Source: Tethya wilhelma (lineage: Eukaryota > Porifera > Demospongiae > Tethyida > Tethyidae). Taken from it: a stretch of DNA of 64,000 bases. The stretch spans positions 7,291,381 through 7,355,380 of the forward strand of contig CAXIPT010000002.1 in NCBI GenBank assembly GCA_964030475.1, read 5' to 3'. Of the stretch, positions 42,786 through 52,441 are shown one piece after another (position 1 is the stretch's first letter; each line of letters begins with the position of its first letter). The notes under the pieces are model-generated. The model did not search any database, was not told the origin of the DNA, and saw only the letters and a list, made by a program, of their open reading frames with translations. A program made the position numbers and the translations under genes.

Positions 42786-43152
42786 CAAGTATGTAAAAAT
42801 TTCAAAAAAATAAGTAATGTAGGAATGGGCAGTGCGGTAAAAAGTATTGGAACAAGGCATGTCTCAATTTCGGCACATGACTACTTCATTTTTAATCTTG
42901 ATCTGGATCCTCAGTGTCGTGAATGCAATGATCTGTACAATAGTATAATACCACAGCTTATTATTGCATTCAATTCAGTTCAATTTCAGTTCCCTTCTAA
43001 TTAGTTGGCTAAGTAGTTGACTATATAACAGACAGGTAACTTAAATTGGACTGCTGGTCAGGCAAAAGTTGGGTATAAAAAATGAAGTAGTCATGTGCCG
43101 AAATTGAGACATTCCTTGTTTCAATGCTTTTTACCGCACTGCCCATTCCTAC
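42786..43152 (-). mobile_element. Helitron-like element, 3' part
   Basis: Begins CAAGTATGTAAAAATTTC after TTCTAAA, where the uninterrupted host reads TTCTAAATATGAGAG. It runs to the N at 43153, with its 5' half missing. Confidence 0.7.
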
Positions 43153-43308
43153 NCATGTGAACCAAGTCCGAAGTCTGTGCCGCTTTTAGTTTTTGAGATA
43201 CAAGTGTCCGAATTTGATGGTGGACGAACATCGGTGGCTTACTCTAGTATAACGCGCGTACCATAGTCACGTGAGCTATGAGTTACAAAATTTTTCATCG
43301 TACTTTCT

Positions 43309-43320
43309 GAGCATGCGCAC
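43309..43320. promoter_or_regulatory. NRF1-like motif upstream of gene 3
   Basis: GAGCATGCGCAC lies 36 bp before the ATG at 43357; a CACGTG E-box is at 43269-43274. Position matches the motif before gene 2. Confidence 0.4.
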
Positions 43321-43356
43321 TAGTCTAATCGCTAAACAAGGAAAAATACACAAGAT

Positions 43357-43583
43357 ATGGCTTCACTCAATGTTTCAGAGTACTGTAGCAGTTTACCAGA
43401 GCCAGTGAGAGCCAGACTCCACCAGAGGATAGACGCAGCTAGCGGAGGAGTGTCCATAGAAGTCGGTCAACTGGCCAAATGTATGTACGAATTTGAAGGG
43501 GAAGTGGCAGAGGCACTGGGACTGACTAAAGCTGATATTTCTGCCATCAAAACCAAGTACGAGAGAGAACTGAGACTACAGAC
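43357..43583 (+). CDS. Gene 3 death-domain exon 1
   Basis: MASLNVSEYCSSLPEPVRAR onward; same length and splice phase as 11598-11824 with about ten residue differences, clustered at the start and at the end (SAIKTKYERELRLQT). Confidence 0.85.
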
Positions 43584-46500
43584 GTAAGTCACAAACTGTT
43601 AAATTTGCTTGCAAGACCTAACTTCACAGAGCTGGTAAACTTAAAGTATAAGGTGGTCCTTCAGTATAGAGTTAGCCTTGTGATACATAATTTTTGGCAT
43701 AGAATATGATAATATCTATGATTTTAGTGGCATGAGGGCTACTAACATGAGAGTGTATGAACCTCCTAATGATTGACAATACTATATATGTCCCATTCAC
43801 TGACTAAAAAGAGAGAAGGCCTGTTGCCCACTGTTTGAGGATGGTATAGTTTCCCAGGAAGCATAGTATATCTCACTGAGTCTTTAGTTTGTATAGATGG
43901 TTTTCATATGCGGAGAATTGTAATGAGATCGAGTGTAAAATATTATAGCGGATATGATGCGCTATATGACGTTCCACACGCCCATTGGTTGGCGGAAGTG
44001 GTTACGAATAGCTGTACGTAGCTCAACCACTTCCACCCATCAATGGGTGTGTCCAACATCATAGCGCATCATATCCGCTTATTTTGGATGCTCAATATCT
44101 ATTCCCCACGCATGTGAAAACCCTCTATAACATTGTGTGCATAATAATGTTTTTATAAGACAGTGTATGTAATATTATAGGAGGGAAGTTCTTCATCTGT
44201 GGCAGGAGAAGAATGGTCCTAATGCAACCTACCATAATCTGATAGAGGCATTTCTTAGGGCTGAAAAGAGTAGCTATGCTGATGCTGTTTGTAAGATTTT
44301 GAAGGAGACCACAGGTATGATATGAGTAGTAAGGGATGTGGCCCTCCACTATACTGAGGGAGTGCAACTACCGTAGACTTGGGTTATTAGGTACACTTTG
44401 TTATTAAGTGCACATTCGCTATTAGGTGCATACTGTCTTCTTACACTTACCTTTGATAACAGGCACAAAGTTTATAAACTGGATATTCACGTAGTTTTCT
44501 AAACCTGACAGCCATGAACTATACGCTTTCTTTCACTACCTGGCCTTCCATTTCACTAAAAAAGGCAGCTTTTCACGGCTTCTCGAGCTCTAGCCATGCT
44601 AGCACAATCGATTTCTGCTCAATGATGTCATTTTTTTGGAGGCGTGGTCATACATTAGCCCTCATTATTAGGTGCACCTCGTTATTTAGCGCATACTTTT
44701 CCCAATAAGTGCGAGCGCTTAATAACCCGAGTCTACGGTATGTCATATGAGTAACACTTTCGTAATGGGTCATCATATAATGTGAAAGATGGATCTAGCT
44801 TTAGACTTGATCTCTATTAGAGTGTCGATTTAGACTACACCAGGTGTTTATGCTCATCCAGTTCTCCTGGAGCAAATGTGAAACTGAGCTGTGTTGAAGT
44901 TTGTCTGCTATATTATATAGCTCGTAGAAATCAACCATGAAAAAGAGCCATGCACTAATTAGTTTTACTATCTTCTTATAATTCTTCAGTTGTAGACACT
45001 GTTTTACTTTTTCCCAATTCAAAAATTAGTGGGTGCTTCTATCTATCAATCCTAAAGTGGGTGTGGACTTTGTTTCCTCATGAATGCTGCTCTATGAATC
45101 TCCTCAACATTCTTTGTACTTTACAATACAAACCATGCTACTCCATATCATACAAGAAATTTTCAATAATTTTCAATAATTGTGGTGCAATTTTGGGGAT
45201 TTTTACTGTTGTTCGATTATAATTAAACCTTATAATCAGTCATTGGTTGATCAACCAATTACCCACAAAGTACACACTTGTGCATGTGCATGCGTACTAA
45301 AGAATTTAATTTCTAAAAGTGAAGTACGCACTTTTGCATACAATGAATTTTAGCACTATTGTTTAGACAAAGCGTCTAAGCATGCACTAAACTCTGAACT
45401 TGAAGGCACAGTCGCACGGAAGTAAACTTACGTGACATAATGAAGCTGTATTGTGCACCTAATTCCTGCGCGCAGGATATATTGACCAGTGCTAATATGA
45501 GTCTCCATGCTCTTCAAATACAGCCAACGCTCATGAAAAGCTCTAGTGTTACTCTTCGCTAGTTTGCTAGCTTACCCAGCTACTTTTTTTCCTAACTGCA
45601 CTGGTTTTCAATGCTAAATCTACAGTACACGTTCTCGATCGCAAACACATGGACAAATTAATATAATGTGCGATTCTCCCTAACTGTGCGAAATAATTAC
45701 ATGCATTCCAATGAGGTATTTCAACCAATCAGATTGAGTTTTGATTTTTGGGCCCAGAATTCAAAAAAATGGTGCCGTAATTACTTCCATGTGACTGCGC
45801 CTTTAATTCCTGCACAAATAGGTAAAATATACCTCTCTACTAAAATACCAAGTTTGAATTGCAACTCTTGAAGGGGTGTGGCTGTAGCAGTAGCTAAACG
45901 ACTATATAGAGGTCATAATCGACGTGATCTAGGGACCTGCACATTATTCTTTTTTTCTCCCTAATATTCATTCCTCCAATTATTATTCTAAATCTTTACA
46001 TAAATGTGACATGTCAAGCGAAAACCAAACGTTTGGGAAATTATTGTTTTTCGAGTAAAATGCAGTCTTAGTTTAATTCGTGTTATTGCACAATTTTTTT
46101 TTACCGTATGGATGGGTTGCACTACATATCTATACTATATAATTATATAGTATAAAATGGCAGATAGTAAGTGTATTTCAGTCTCTATTCTGGAAGGCAA
46201 TTTTGCCAAACTGCTATCAGGAGGAGTACCCATCTCTGTTTGCTTTCATTTACAAGAGAAGAGTCTCCAATTTTGTAATGCTGTCTGGACAGCCAAGCAA
46301 TCCAAGTCTGGTTTTTCTGTCAACTTTTTTTGGGAGTGTAGCAGCTAGTCAAGCTAATGCCAACAAGAACAATAATATCAAGAAGCCAAGAAAGAGGAGG
46401 AGGAAGAAGAAGTCTTCTTGTGTTCAACCAGCCACCCTTCCTCCACCTATTACAGCTAGGAACTCTTTCCAAGCTAACACTGTGATTGACTCCCCAATTG

Positions 46501-49500
46501 AAACCCACCTAAGCAGCCCTGAATGTCTTTCCTCAAGTTCTGAAGATAATAACATCAAACTGACTACATGTGATGAAGTTTCTTTTAAACTAAAAGATCA
46601 AGTGCCTGGAGTGTGTTACAAGAATGGCAAAGACGAAGGATGGACTGAGGTCAAACGCCGAAGGAGGATAAAGAGACAAACGATCAGTGGCATAGAAAAT
46701 GATGACGACAGTGGTGGGGAACTCAACGTTGCAGGAGCTCGTGAAGTCAAATACGAAGAGCGAAATAATGTTCCTGGCTTATACATTAGGTTAGGTTGTA
46801 CAAGAAGTAGTGTAAATTGGACACCAATCAAGGCATCATATTCTCCTATATCGTCACGATTATACGCTCCCGTAATAAAACTAAATAATACTATAACAAT
46901 TTAAACTGTAACTAAACATTTGGCTCCCCTATTTTATTGGAGGTTGTCCTTCAACCAGTATCTCATTCTTTAAGCACACTTGACTGTCATAAATCAGACG
47001 CTCTAAGTTAATTTCTGGTTGTAAAGTTTATTATTATTATTATTATTATTATTATATCAGCATGCCATAGGCAAATTTGAAGCGTAGAGCTGCTTTAAAA
47101 TTTATTGCAGAGATATATAGACAGTAATNAAAGCGTCTAAGCATGCACTAAACTCTGAACTTGAAGGCACAGTCGCACGGAAGTAAACTTACGTGACATA
47201 ATGAAGCTGTATTGTGCACCTAATTCCTGCGCGCAGGATATATTGACCAGTGCTAATATGAGTCTCCATGCTCTTCAAATACAGCCAACGCTCATGAAAA
47301 GCTCTAGTGTTACTCTTCGCTAGTTTGCTAGCTTACCCAGCTACTTTTTTTCCTAACTGCACTGGTTTTCAATGCTAAATCTACAGTACACGTTCTCGAT
47401 CGCAAACACATGGACAAATTAATATAATGTGCGATTCTCCCTAACTGTGCGAAATAATTACATGCATTCCAATGAGGTATTTCAACCAATCAGATTGAGT
47501 TTTGATTTTTGGGCCCAGAATTCAAAAAAATGGTGCCGTAATTACTTCCATGTGACTGCGCCTTTAATTCCTGCACAAATAGGTAAAATATACCTCTCTA
47601 CTAAAATACCAAGTTTGAATTGCAACTCTTGAAGGGGTGTGGCTGTAGCAGTAGCTAAACGACTATATAGAGGTCATAATCGACGTGATCTAGGGACCTG
47701 CACATTATTCTTTTTTTCTCCCTAATATTCATTCCTCCAATTATTATTCTAAATCTTTACATAAATGTGACATGTCAAGCGAAAACCAAACGTTTGGGAA
47801 ATTATTGTTTTTCGAGTAAAATGCAGTCTTAGTTTAATTCGTGTTATTGCACAATTTTTTTTTACCGTATGGATGGGTTGCACTACATATCTATACTATA
47901 TAATTATATAGTATAAAATGGCAGATAGTAAGTGTATTTCAGTCTCTATTCTGGAAGGCAATTTTGCCAAACTGCTATCAGGAGGAGTACCCATCTCTGT
48001 TTGCTTTCATTTACAAGAGAAGAGTCTCCAATTTTGTAATGCTGTCTGGACAGCCAAGCAATCCAAGTCTGGTTTTTCTGTCAACTTTTTTTGGGAGTGT
48101 AGCAGCTAGTCAAGCTAATGCCAACAAGAACAATAATATCAAGAAGCCAAGAAAGAGGAGGAGGAAGAAGAAGTCTTCTTGTGTTCAACCAGCCACCCTT
48201 CCTCCACCTATTACAGCTAGGAACTCTTTCCAAGCTAACACTGTGATTGACTCCCCAATTGAAACCCACCTAAGCAGCCCTGAATGTCTTTCCTCAAGTT
48301 CTGAAGATAATAACATCAAACTGACTACATGTGATGAAGTTTCTTTTAAACTAAAAGATCAAGTGCCTGGAGTGTGTTACAAGAATGGCAAAGACGAAGG
48401 ATGGACTGAGGTCAAACGCCGAAGGAGGATAAAGAGACAAACGATCAGTGGCATAGAAAATGATGACGACAGTGGTGGGGAACTCAACGTTGCAGGAGCT
48501 CGTGAAGTCAAATACGAAGAGCGAAATAATGTTCCTGGCTTATACATTAGGTTAGGTTGTACAAGAAGTAGTGTAAATTGGACACCAATCAAGGCATCAT
48601 ATTCTCCTATATCGTCACGATTATACGCTCCCGTAATAAAACTAAATAATACTATAACAATTTAAACTGTAACTAAACATTTGGCTCCCCTATTTTATTG
48701 GAGGTTGTCCTTCAACCAGTATCTCATTCTTTAAGCACACTTGACTGTCATAAATCAGACGCTCTAAGTTAATTTCTGGTTGTAAAGTTTATTATTATTA
48801 TTATTATTATTATTATATCAGCATGCCATAGGCAAATTTGAAGCGTAGAGCTGCTTTAAAATTTATTGCAGAGATATATAGACAGTAATATGTCAGCCTC
48901 GTTCTTTTGTATTTTTAGTTGCTAACACGGAGAACAGTTGCTATGCTGTGCAACAGACCGTAGCGAATATTAGTGAGATAGGCAGCTGCCACAAAACTAT
49001 TATTTATTTCTGCTATATAGGCTTTAGTTAACAAAATTTTTTGTTACAGCATATGCACAGATAGATCAGCTAAAGCTTCTGCATGATATGCCTTGCATTA
49101 TTCAAGCGCCCACATAGAGCAGCTTTCTGCTCGTGGGTGTTGCCTCACTCTGTACGCGATCTCATACAGGTTATTCTGAGGCTTATCTTCTCGTATACTT
49201 CATTTTTTTAACCAACTCTTCCCTGGCAGTCCAGTTTAGGTTACTTCTCTGTTATAGTTTACTCAATATCATTGTATTTACGACTCTGAGGATCCATATG
49301 AGGGATCAAGAATAAAAATGAAGTATAGTCATGTGCCGAAATTGACATTCCTTGTTCCAATACTTTCTACCGCACTGTCCATTCCTACACTACACTTTTT
49401 TTGAAATTTTTACTACTTGTAATTATATATACTCATAACTGTATGATATATTATTTGCTAATCATTGTCATGCCTAAAAATTCACAATCATATACATGAT

Positions 49501-52020
49501 TATTGCACTCAACAATTATATATAATATAGATTTAGCTCCTACTGCTACTACCAGTACAACCCTTCAAGCCGATGCTCAACCAAGGCCTGTTGTTACTGT
49601 ACAAAGAAAATGTAAGTTATATAATAATATTAATGCTTCAAATCCATAAGTTAACTGACACATTTTTCTACTGACCCTGCATGCAATGCAATGCTCCAAA
49701 TAATAAAATATTTACAGTTCAGTGCCTTTATATACTCTATTGTAATATTATCAGGTTATGGCAAAACAGAAGTGGGTGTCCTGAAGAAAAATGAAGCAAA
49801 GATCAAGCAGGCATTTGCTCACCTTGTTGCTCAAGTGCAAGCCATGCTTCTAGAACTTCCCACTATCAAAATGGAGGTGTTCCGTACTTTCATATCAAAT
49901 CTTTTTCCTGGGATTCGTAAATATTTGCCACCATCTGCTAGTATCTCTGATATTTTTGACTTTATTTCTGATAAGCAATTATGGAGCTACACGAATCATT
50001 CACCAGTAGAGAGTGTAGCTGAGGAATACTTGAGCCATGATCCACAAGCTGAGCTGTTAGTTGACAAGTACACCACTCAGCTGGGTGGTTATTATGCAAC
50101 CACTAGCCTTGTAGATTACATCGCTCTTTGCAAAGATAGAGAGAGTGTTGAGAAGAAAGATGCTGTTGCTATAGATGAAGCTTGTCTTGAAAAGGTGTCA
50201 GTAAAACTAGAAATTCCCTTCACAAATGAAACTCTTGAATATGTTAATAAACTTTGGAAGTCTCTAGCTAAAGTATGTCGCCTACCATCAGTGACTTGTC
50301 TTCTCTTGAGAGTTGTTGATGGATCTCTAGTCATCACATGGGGTGTCCCCCCTCATCAGGCTGACATTATTAGAAGGACTATCAAGGAAGAAGAAAGATA
50401 TGTAAAAGATGATAATAAGTTCGATGGTACACTTGTCGACTTCCTCAAAACTAAATTCATCCGTGAAATCACAATAAAAGGAAAAGTTGTATATTTTGAT
50501 GTTAAGGTAATCATTATCCTAGCTGGTATGAATGTGTCATTAGTTTTGTTGTTATTTATGACTGGTGTGGCAGTGTGGGTTATTGTGATAATTATCTGTT
50601 TAAATTGTTTGTTTGCTCATCATAGATGTGTCTACTTGAAGAAAAGATCATGGAAGGAGATGCTGAGCAGACGGAGAAACTACTACAGACAGTATCACTG
50701 AATCATGTCTCTGAATGTTGTTGCAGCATGGATACTGTCCAAGTCCTACTGGACCACGGGTTTCCAGTTGATGGAAGAGATAAGGTGAGATCACAACCTT
50801 GATAATACTTTGAGTTCTGAGCAAGCTCTCTCAATTTGATGCAATGATTACTTCACATACAGGATGGCTGGACACTACTGATGTTAGTAAGCTCCATGGG
50901 AAGAATTGATATTGTGGAGTTACTGCTAGAGAATGATGCTGATGTAAATGCAAGTGATAAAGTGAGTCATTAGTAATATCACACACTCCCCAGATGTTAA
51001 GCAGCTACATGTGTTGCCAAGTCTCAATACCACCAGTATAAGTAAAACTGTCATTCCAGCCCTTCTACCACATAGCTTTGATTGTTCATTGGTGTATGTG
51101 GCAAGGTTGTGATGTCTTGTCAGATCATAGTACTCAGTGTGTACTCTCTTCATTGGTTGTTTTGTGTTTTCTCTCAGTATGGTGACACTCCACTTATAGT
51201 GGCTAGTAAGAACAATCACCTCCAAGTAGTTCAACTGCTACTGAAGTATCAGGCTGATGGGAATGCAAGGGGACTGGTATGTATGATAGCAAGAGTGTAT
51301 AAACTATAAATGAAGTATTGCACACACGTTTTGACTGAATGACATCACAATCCTTGTAAGTTAAGTGAGTGTCAAATGTGAACATCATTAGAGCAAAGAC
51401 AGGTGCATATACCAGCTAGCAAGTTTAATGATATTCACATTTGACACCCACTTAACTTACAAAACGTGTGTGCAATACTTCATGTATGTAGTTGCGTACT
51501 CTCCTTAATACACTCTTGATGATAGTTACTGCATGTTTCTGAGATCAAAGTTCAAAGTCTAAATACCATCACCCTCACCACCAACCTTATAATGGTTTAT
51601 GTGTAGTGTTGTCAGGTTCAATAGCAGCTAACTAGGAACAATCGATAGGGGAGACATAGCATATGAGGGAATTGTATGAAAATTGTGATTTATGTGTTGA
51701 TTATTGTAGACTCATGCATGTTTGTATTTATAGGGACTTCCCTTTGATATAAACTGCAGGGTCAAAGTGCTTCATTAAGTTGGTGATGATGACTCAAATC
51801 TCATGTGTGTCTCAGTAATAGCCTATAGTGGGTGTGGCTGGTGTGGGTGATCACCTAGGGGTACTTGTCATTGGTGTATGTTACCAGCTGAGGTTGTTTG
51901 TATTGTCTCCTCTCTCATCAGTGGAGTCAGACTGCTCTGTGGTGGGCTTCAAGAGGAGGACACCTTGAAGTGGCCAAAACATTACTGGAAGGTAGTGTTG
52001 ACCCCAATATTGCTGATGAT
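43357..52020 (+). CDS. Gene 3: death domain, unknown domain, ankyrin repeats (3' end at contig gap)
   Basis: Exons 43357-43583, 44181-44314 (death domain), 49531-49611 (linker), 49755-50506 (unknown domain), 50626-50784, 50863-50961, 51178-51276 (A) and 51922-52020 (B) chain in phase into 550 codons without a stop. The N at 52317 cuts the intron after the last one. The contig beyond begins in the middle of another array head, so the continuation is not assured. Intron 2 (44315-49530) carries a MITE, a transposon-like ORF and the 1760-bp repeat; the doubled 1760 bp is probably artefactual, so the true intron is shorter. Confidence 0.8.
43899..44122. mobile_element. Foldback MITE
   Basis: Ends GGTTTTCATATGCGG and its imperfect inverse; inside, GCGGATATGATGCGCTAT pairs with ATAGCGCATCATATCCGC and GTGGAAGTGG-type sequence with CCACTTCC. 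Nearly the whole 224 bp folds on itself. Confidence 0.75.
44181..44314 (+). CDS. Gene 3 death-domain exon 2
   Basis: REVLHLWQEKNGPNATYHNL then IEAFLRAEKSSYADAVCKIL; 134 bp, phase 2 in and 1 out. Conserved Trp and Ala-Thr as in gene 2. Confidence 0.85.
44371..44738. mobile_element. TA-flanked MITE
   Basis: Ends CCGTAGACTTGGGTTATTAG and CTTAATAACCCGAGTCTACGG, flanked by TA. Internal variants of TTATTAGGTGCAC recur near both ends. 368 bp. Confidence 0.85.
45369..47128. repeat. First copy of an exact 1760-bp duplication ending at an N
   Basis: Identical by eye to 47130-48889, meeting at the N at 47129. Same signature as the 1755-bp pair: probably an unmerged contig overlap. Confidence 0.9.
46157..46904 (+). 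pseudogene. Unrecognised ORF split by a single-base frameshift
   Basis: ATG 46157 opens a frame (MADSKCISVSILEGNFAKLL...) to a TAG at 46346-46348; the +1 frame then continues to 46904. The switch falls at a run of seven T near 46323. One T fewer would join both into about 248 residues. The second part has a basic cluster (PRKRRRKKKSS) that looks nuclear, acidic/serine-rich spacers and a GWTEVKRRRR motif. An (ATT)n tract follows at about 47029-47055. It lies in an intron of gene 3 and is probably a transposable-element ORF; family unknown. Confidence 0.55.
47130..48889. repeat. Second copy of the 1760-bp duplication
   Basis: Offset 1761 from the first copy, including the same frameshifted ORF (47918-48665) and (ATT)n tract. 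Confidence 0.9.
49300..49419 (+). mobile_element. Helitron-like 3' end fragment
   Basis: AATGAAGTATAGTCATGTGC to TTTTTACTACTTG, followed by TAATTAT. Matches the last 120 bp of 56361-57404. Confidence 0.7.
49531..49611 (+). CDS. Gene 3 linker exon
   Basis: 81 bp, phase 1-1, ATATAG acceptor. Thr/Gln/Pro-rich (DLAPTATTSTTLQADAQPRP), seven residues longer than in genes 1 and 2 and quite diverged. Confidence 0.75.
49755..50506 (+). CDS. Gene 3 unknown-domain exon
   Basis: 752 bp, one codon longer than in genes 1 and 2. Begins YGKTEVGVLKKNEAKIKQAF; same near-invariant central blocks. Reading through the donor keeps the frame open for 65 codons, including a hydrophobic stretch (NVSLVLLLFMTGVAVWVIVI) followed by basic residues. 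Confidence 0.85.
50626..50784 (+). CDS. Gene 3 atypical first ankyrin exon
   Basis: 159 bp, 53 residues: two more than in genes 1 and 2, with NHVSECCCSMDTVQVLLDHG in the middle. Phase 0-0. Confidence 0.8.
50863..50961 (+). CDS. Gene 3 second ankyrin exon
   Basis: DGWTLLMLVSSMGRIDIVEL then LLENDADVNASDK; GTGAGT donor. Confidence 0.85.
51178..51276 (+). CDS. Ankyrin exon, type A (gene 3)
   Basis: YGD, IV, KN, ends ADGNARGL (Val-to-Gly in ADVN). A small transposon begins 13 bp after its end. Confidence 0.85.
51290..51518. mobile_element. 229-bp MITE with 7-bp target duplication
   Basis: Ends CAAGAGTGTAT and ATACACTCTTG; ATGATAG is duplicated (51283-51289, 51519-51525). Inner arms (GAAGTATTGCACACACGTTTTG, and TAACTTAAC-type sequence) fold back. 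The empty site GTATGTATGATAGTTACTG is the standard start of this intron class. Confidence 0.85.
51922..52020 (+). CDS. Ankyrin exon, type B (gene 3)
   Basis: WSQ at 1-3, so the conserved Gly is replaced by Ser; WW, RG; EGSVDPNIADD in the loop. GTAAGT donor. Confidence 0.8.
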
Positions 52021-52202
52021 GTAAGTGTGCCACATCAAAAGTTAGCTGAATGCCTCATAATAATAGCATGACCATTCCATAGACCAATGAATGTACTACA
52101 GCATTGTGTAACAAGTTGTGAATATCATTATCAACCACTCAGAGGTTGCAGTTGTAGTAACATGTGGTTTCCCAGAATTATCAGACACACATGCAGTACT
52201 TC

Positions 52203-52316
52203 TAGCCTCGTTCCCAGGCTCCTCCTTCGCGAATATTTTCTTCGAAATTAAGGAAGGAGAGAGCCTAGTACCAGTAGTCACGTGAGTGACGTACAGGGTA
52301 GACGTCTGGTAGACGT
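52203..52316. mobile_element. Mutator-like element end, cut by an N
   Basis: TAGCCTCGTTCCCAGGCTCC is the same terminus as at 32797; the element stops at the contig join 52317. Confidence 0.75.
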
Positions 52317-52342
52317 NGATGCAATGATTACTTCACATACAG

Positions 52343-52441
52343 GATGGCAGGACACTACTGATTTTAGTAAGCTCCATGGGAAGAACTGATGTTGTGGAGT
52401 TACTGCTAGAGAATGGTGCTGATGTAAATGCAAGTGATCAT
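52343..52441 (+). CDS. Second-type ankyrin exon with shifted donor (fourth array)
   Basis: DGRTLLILVSSMGRTDVVEL then LLENGADVNASDH. Five extra bases near the donor (GATCATGTGAAGTGAGT) leave GTGAAG at 52442 as the in-frame donor; using the usual GTGAGT would shift the frame. Confidence 0.7.

Noticed and set aside
46157..46348. Short ORF as an independent gene
   Set aside because: It overlaps and continues into the next frame at a homopolymer, so it is better read as part of a broken longer ORF.
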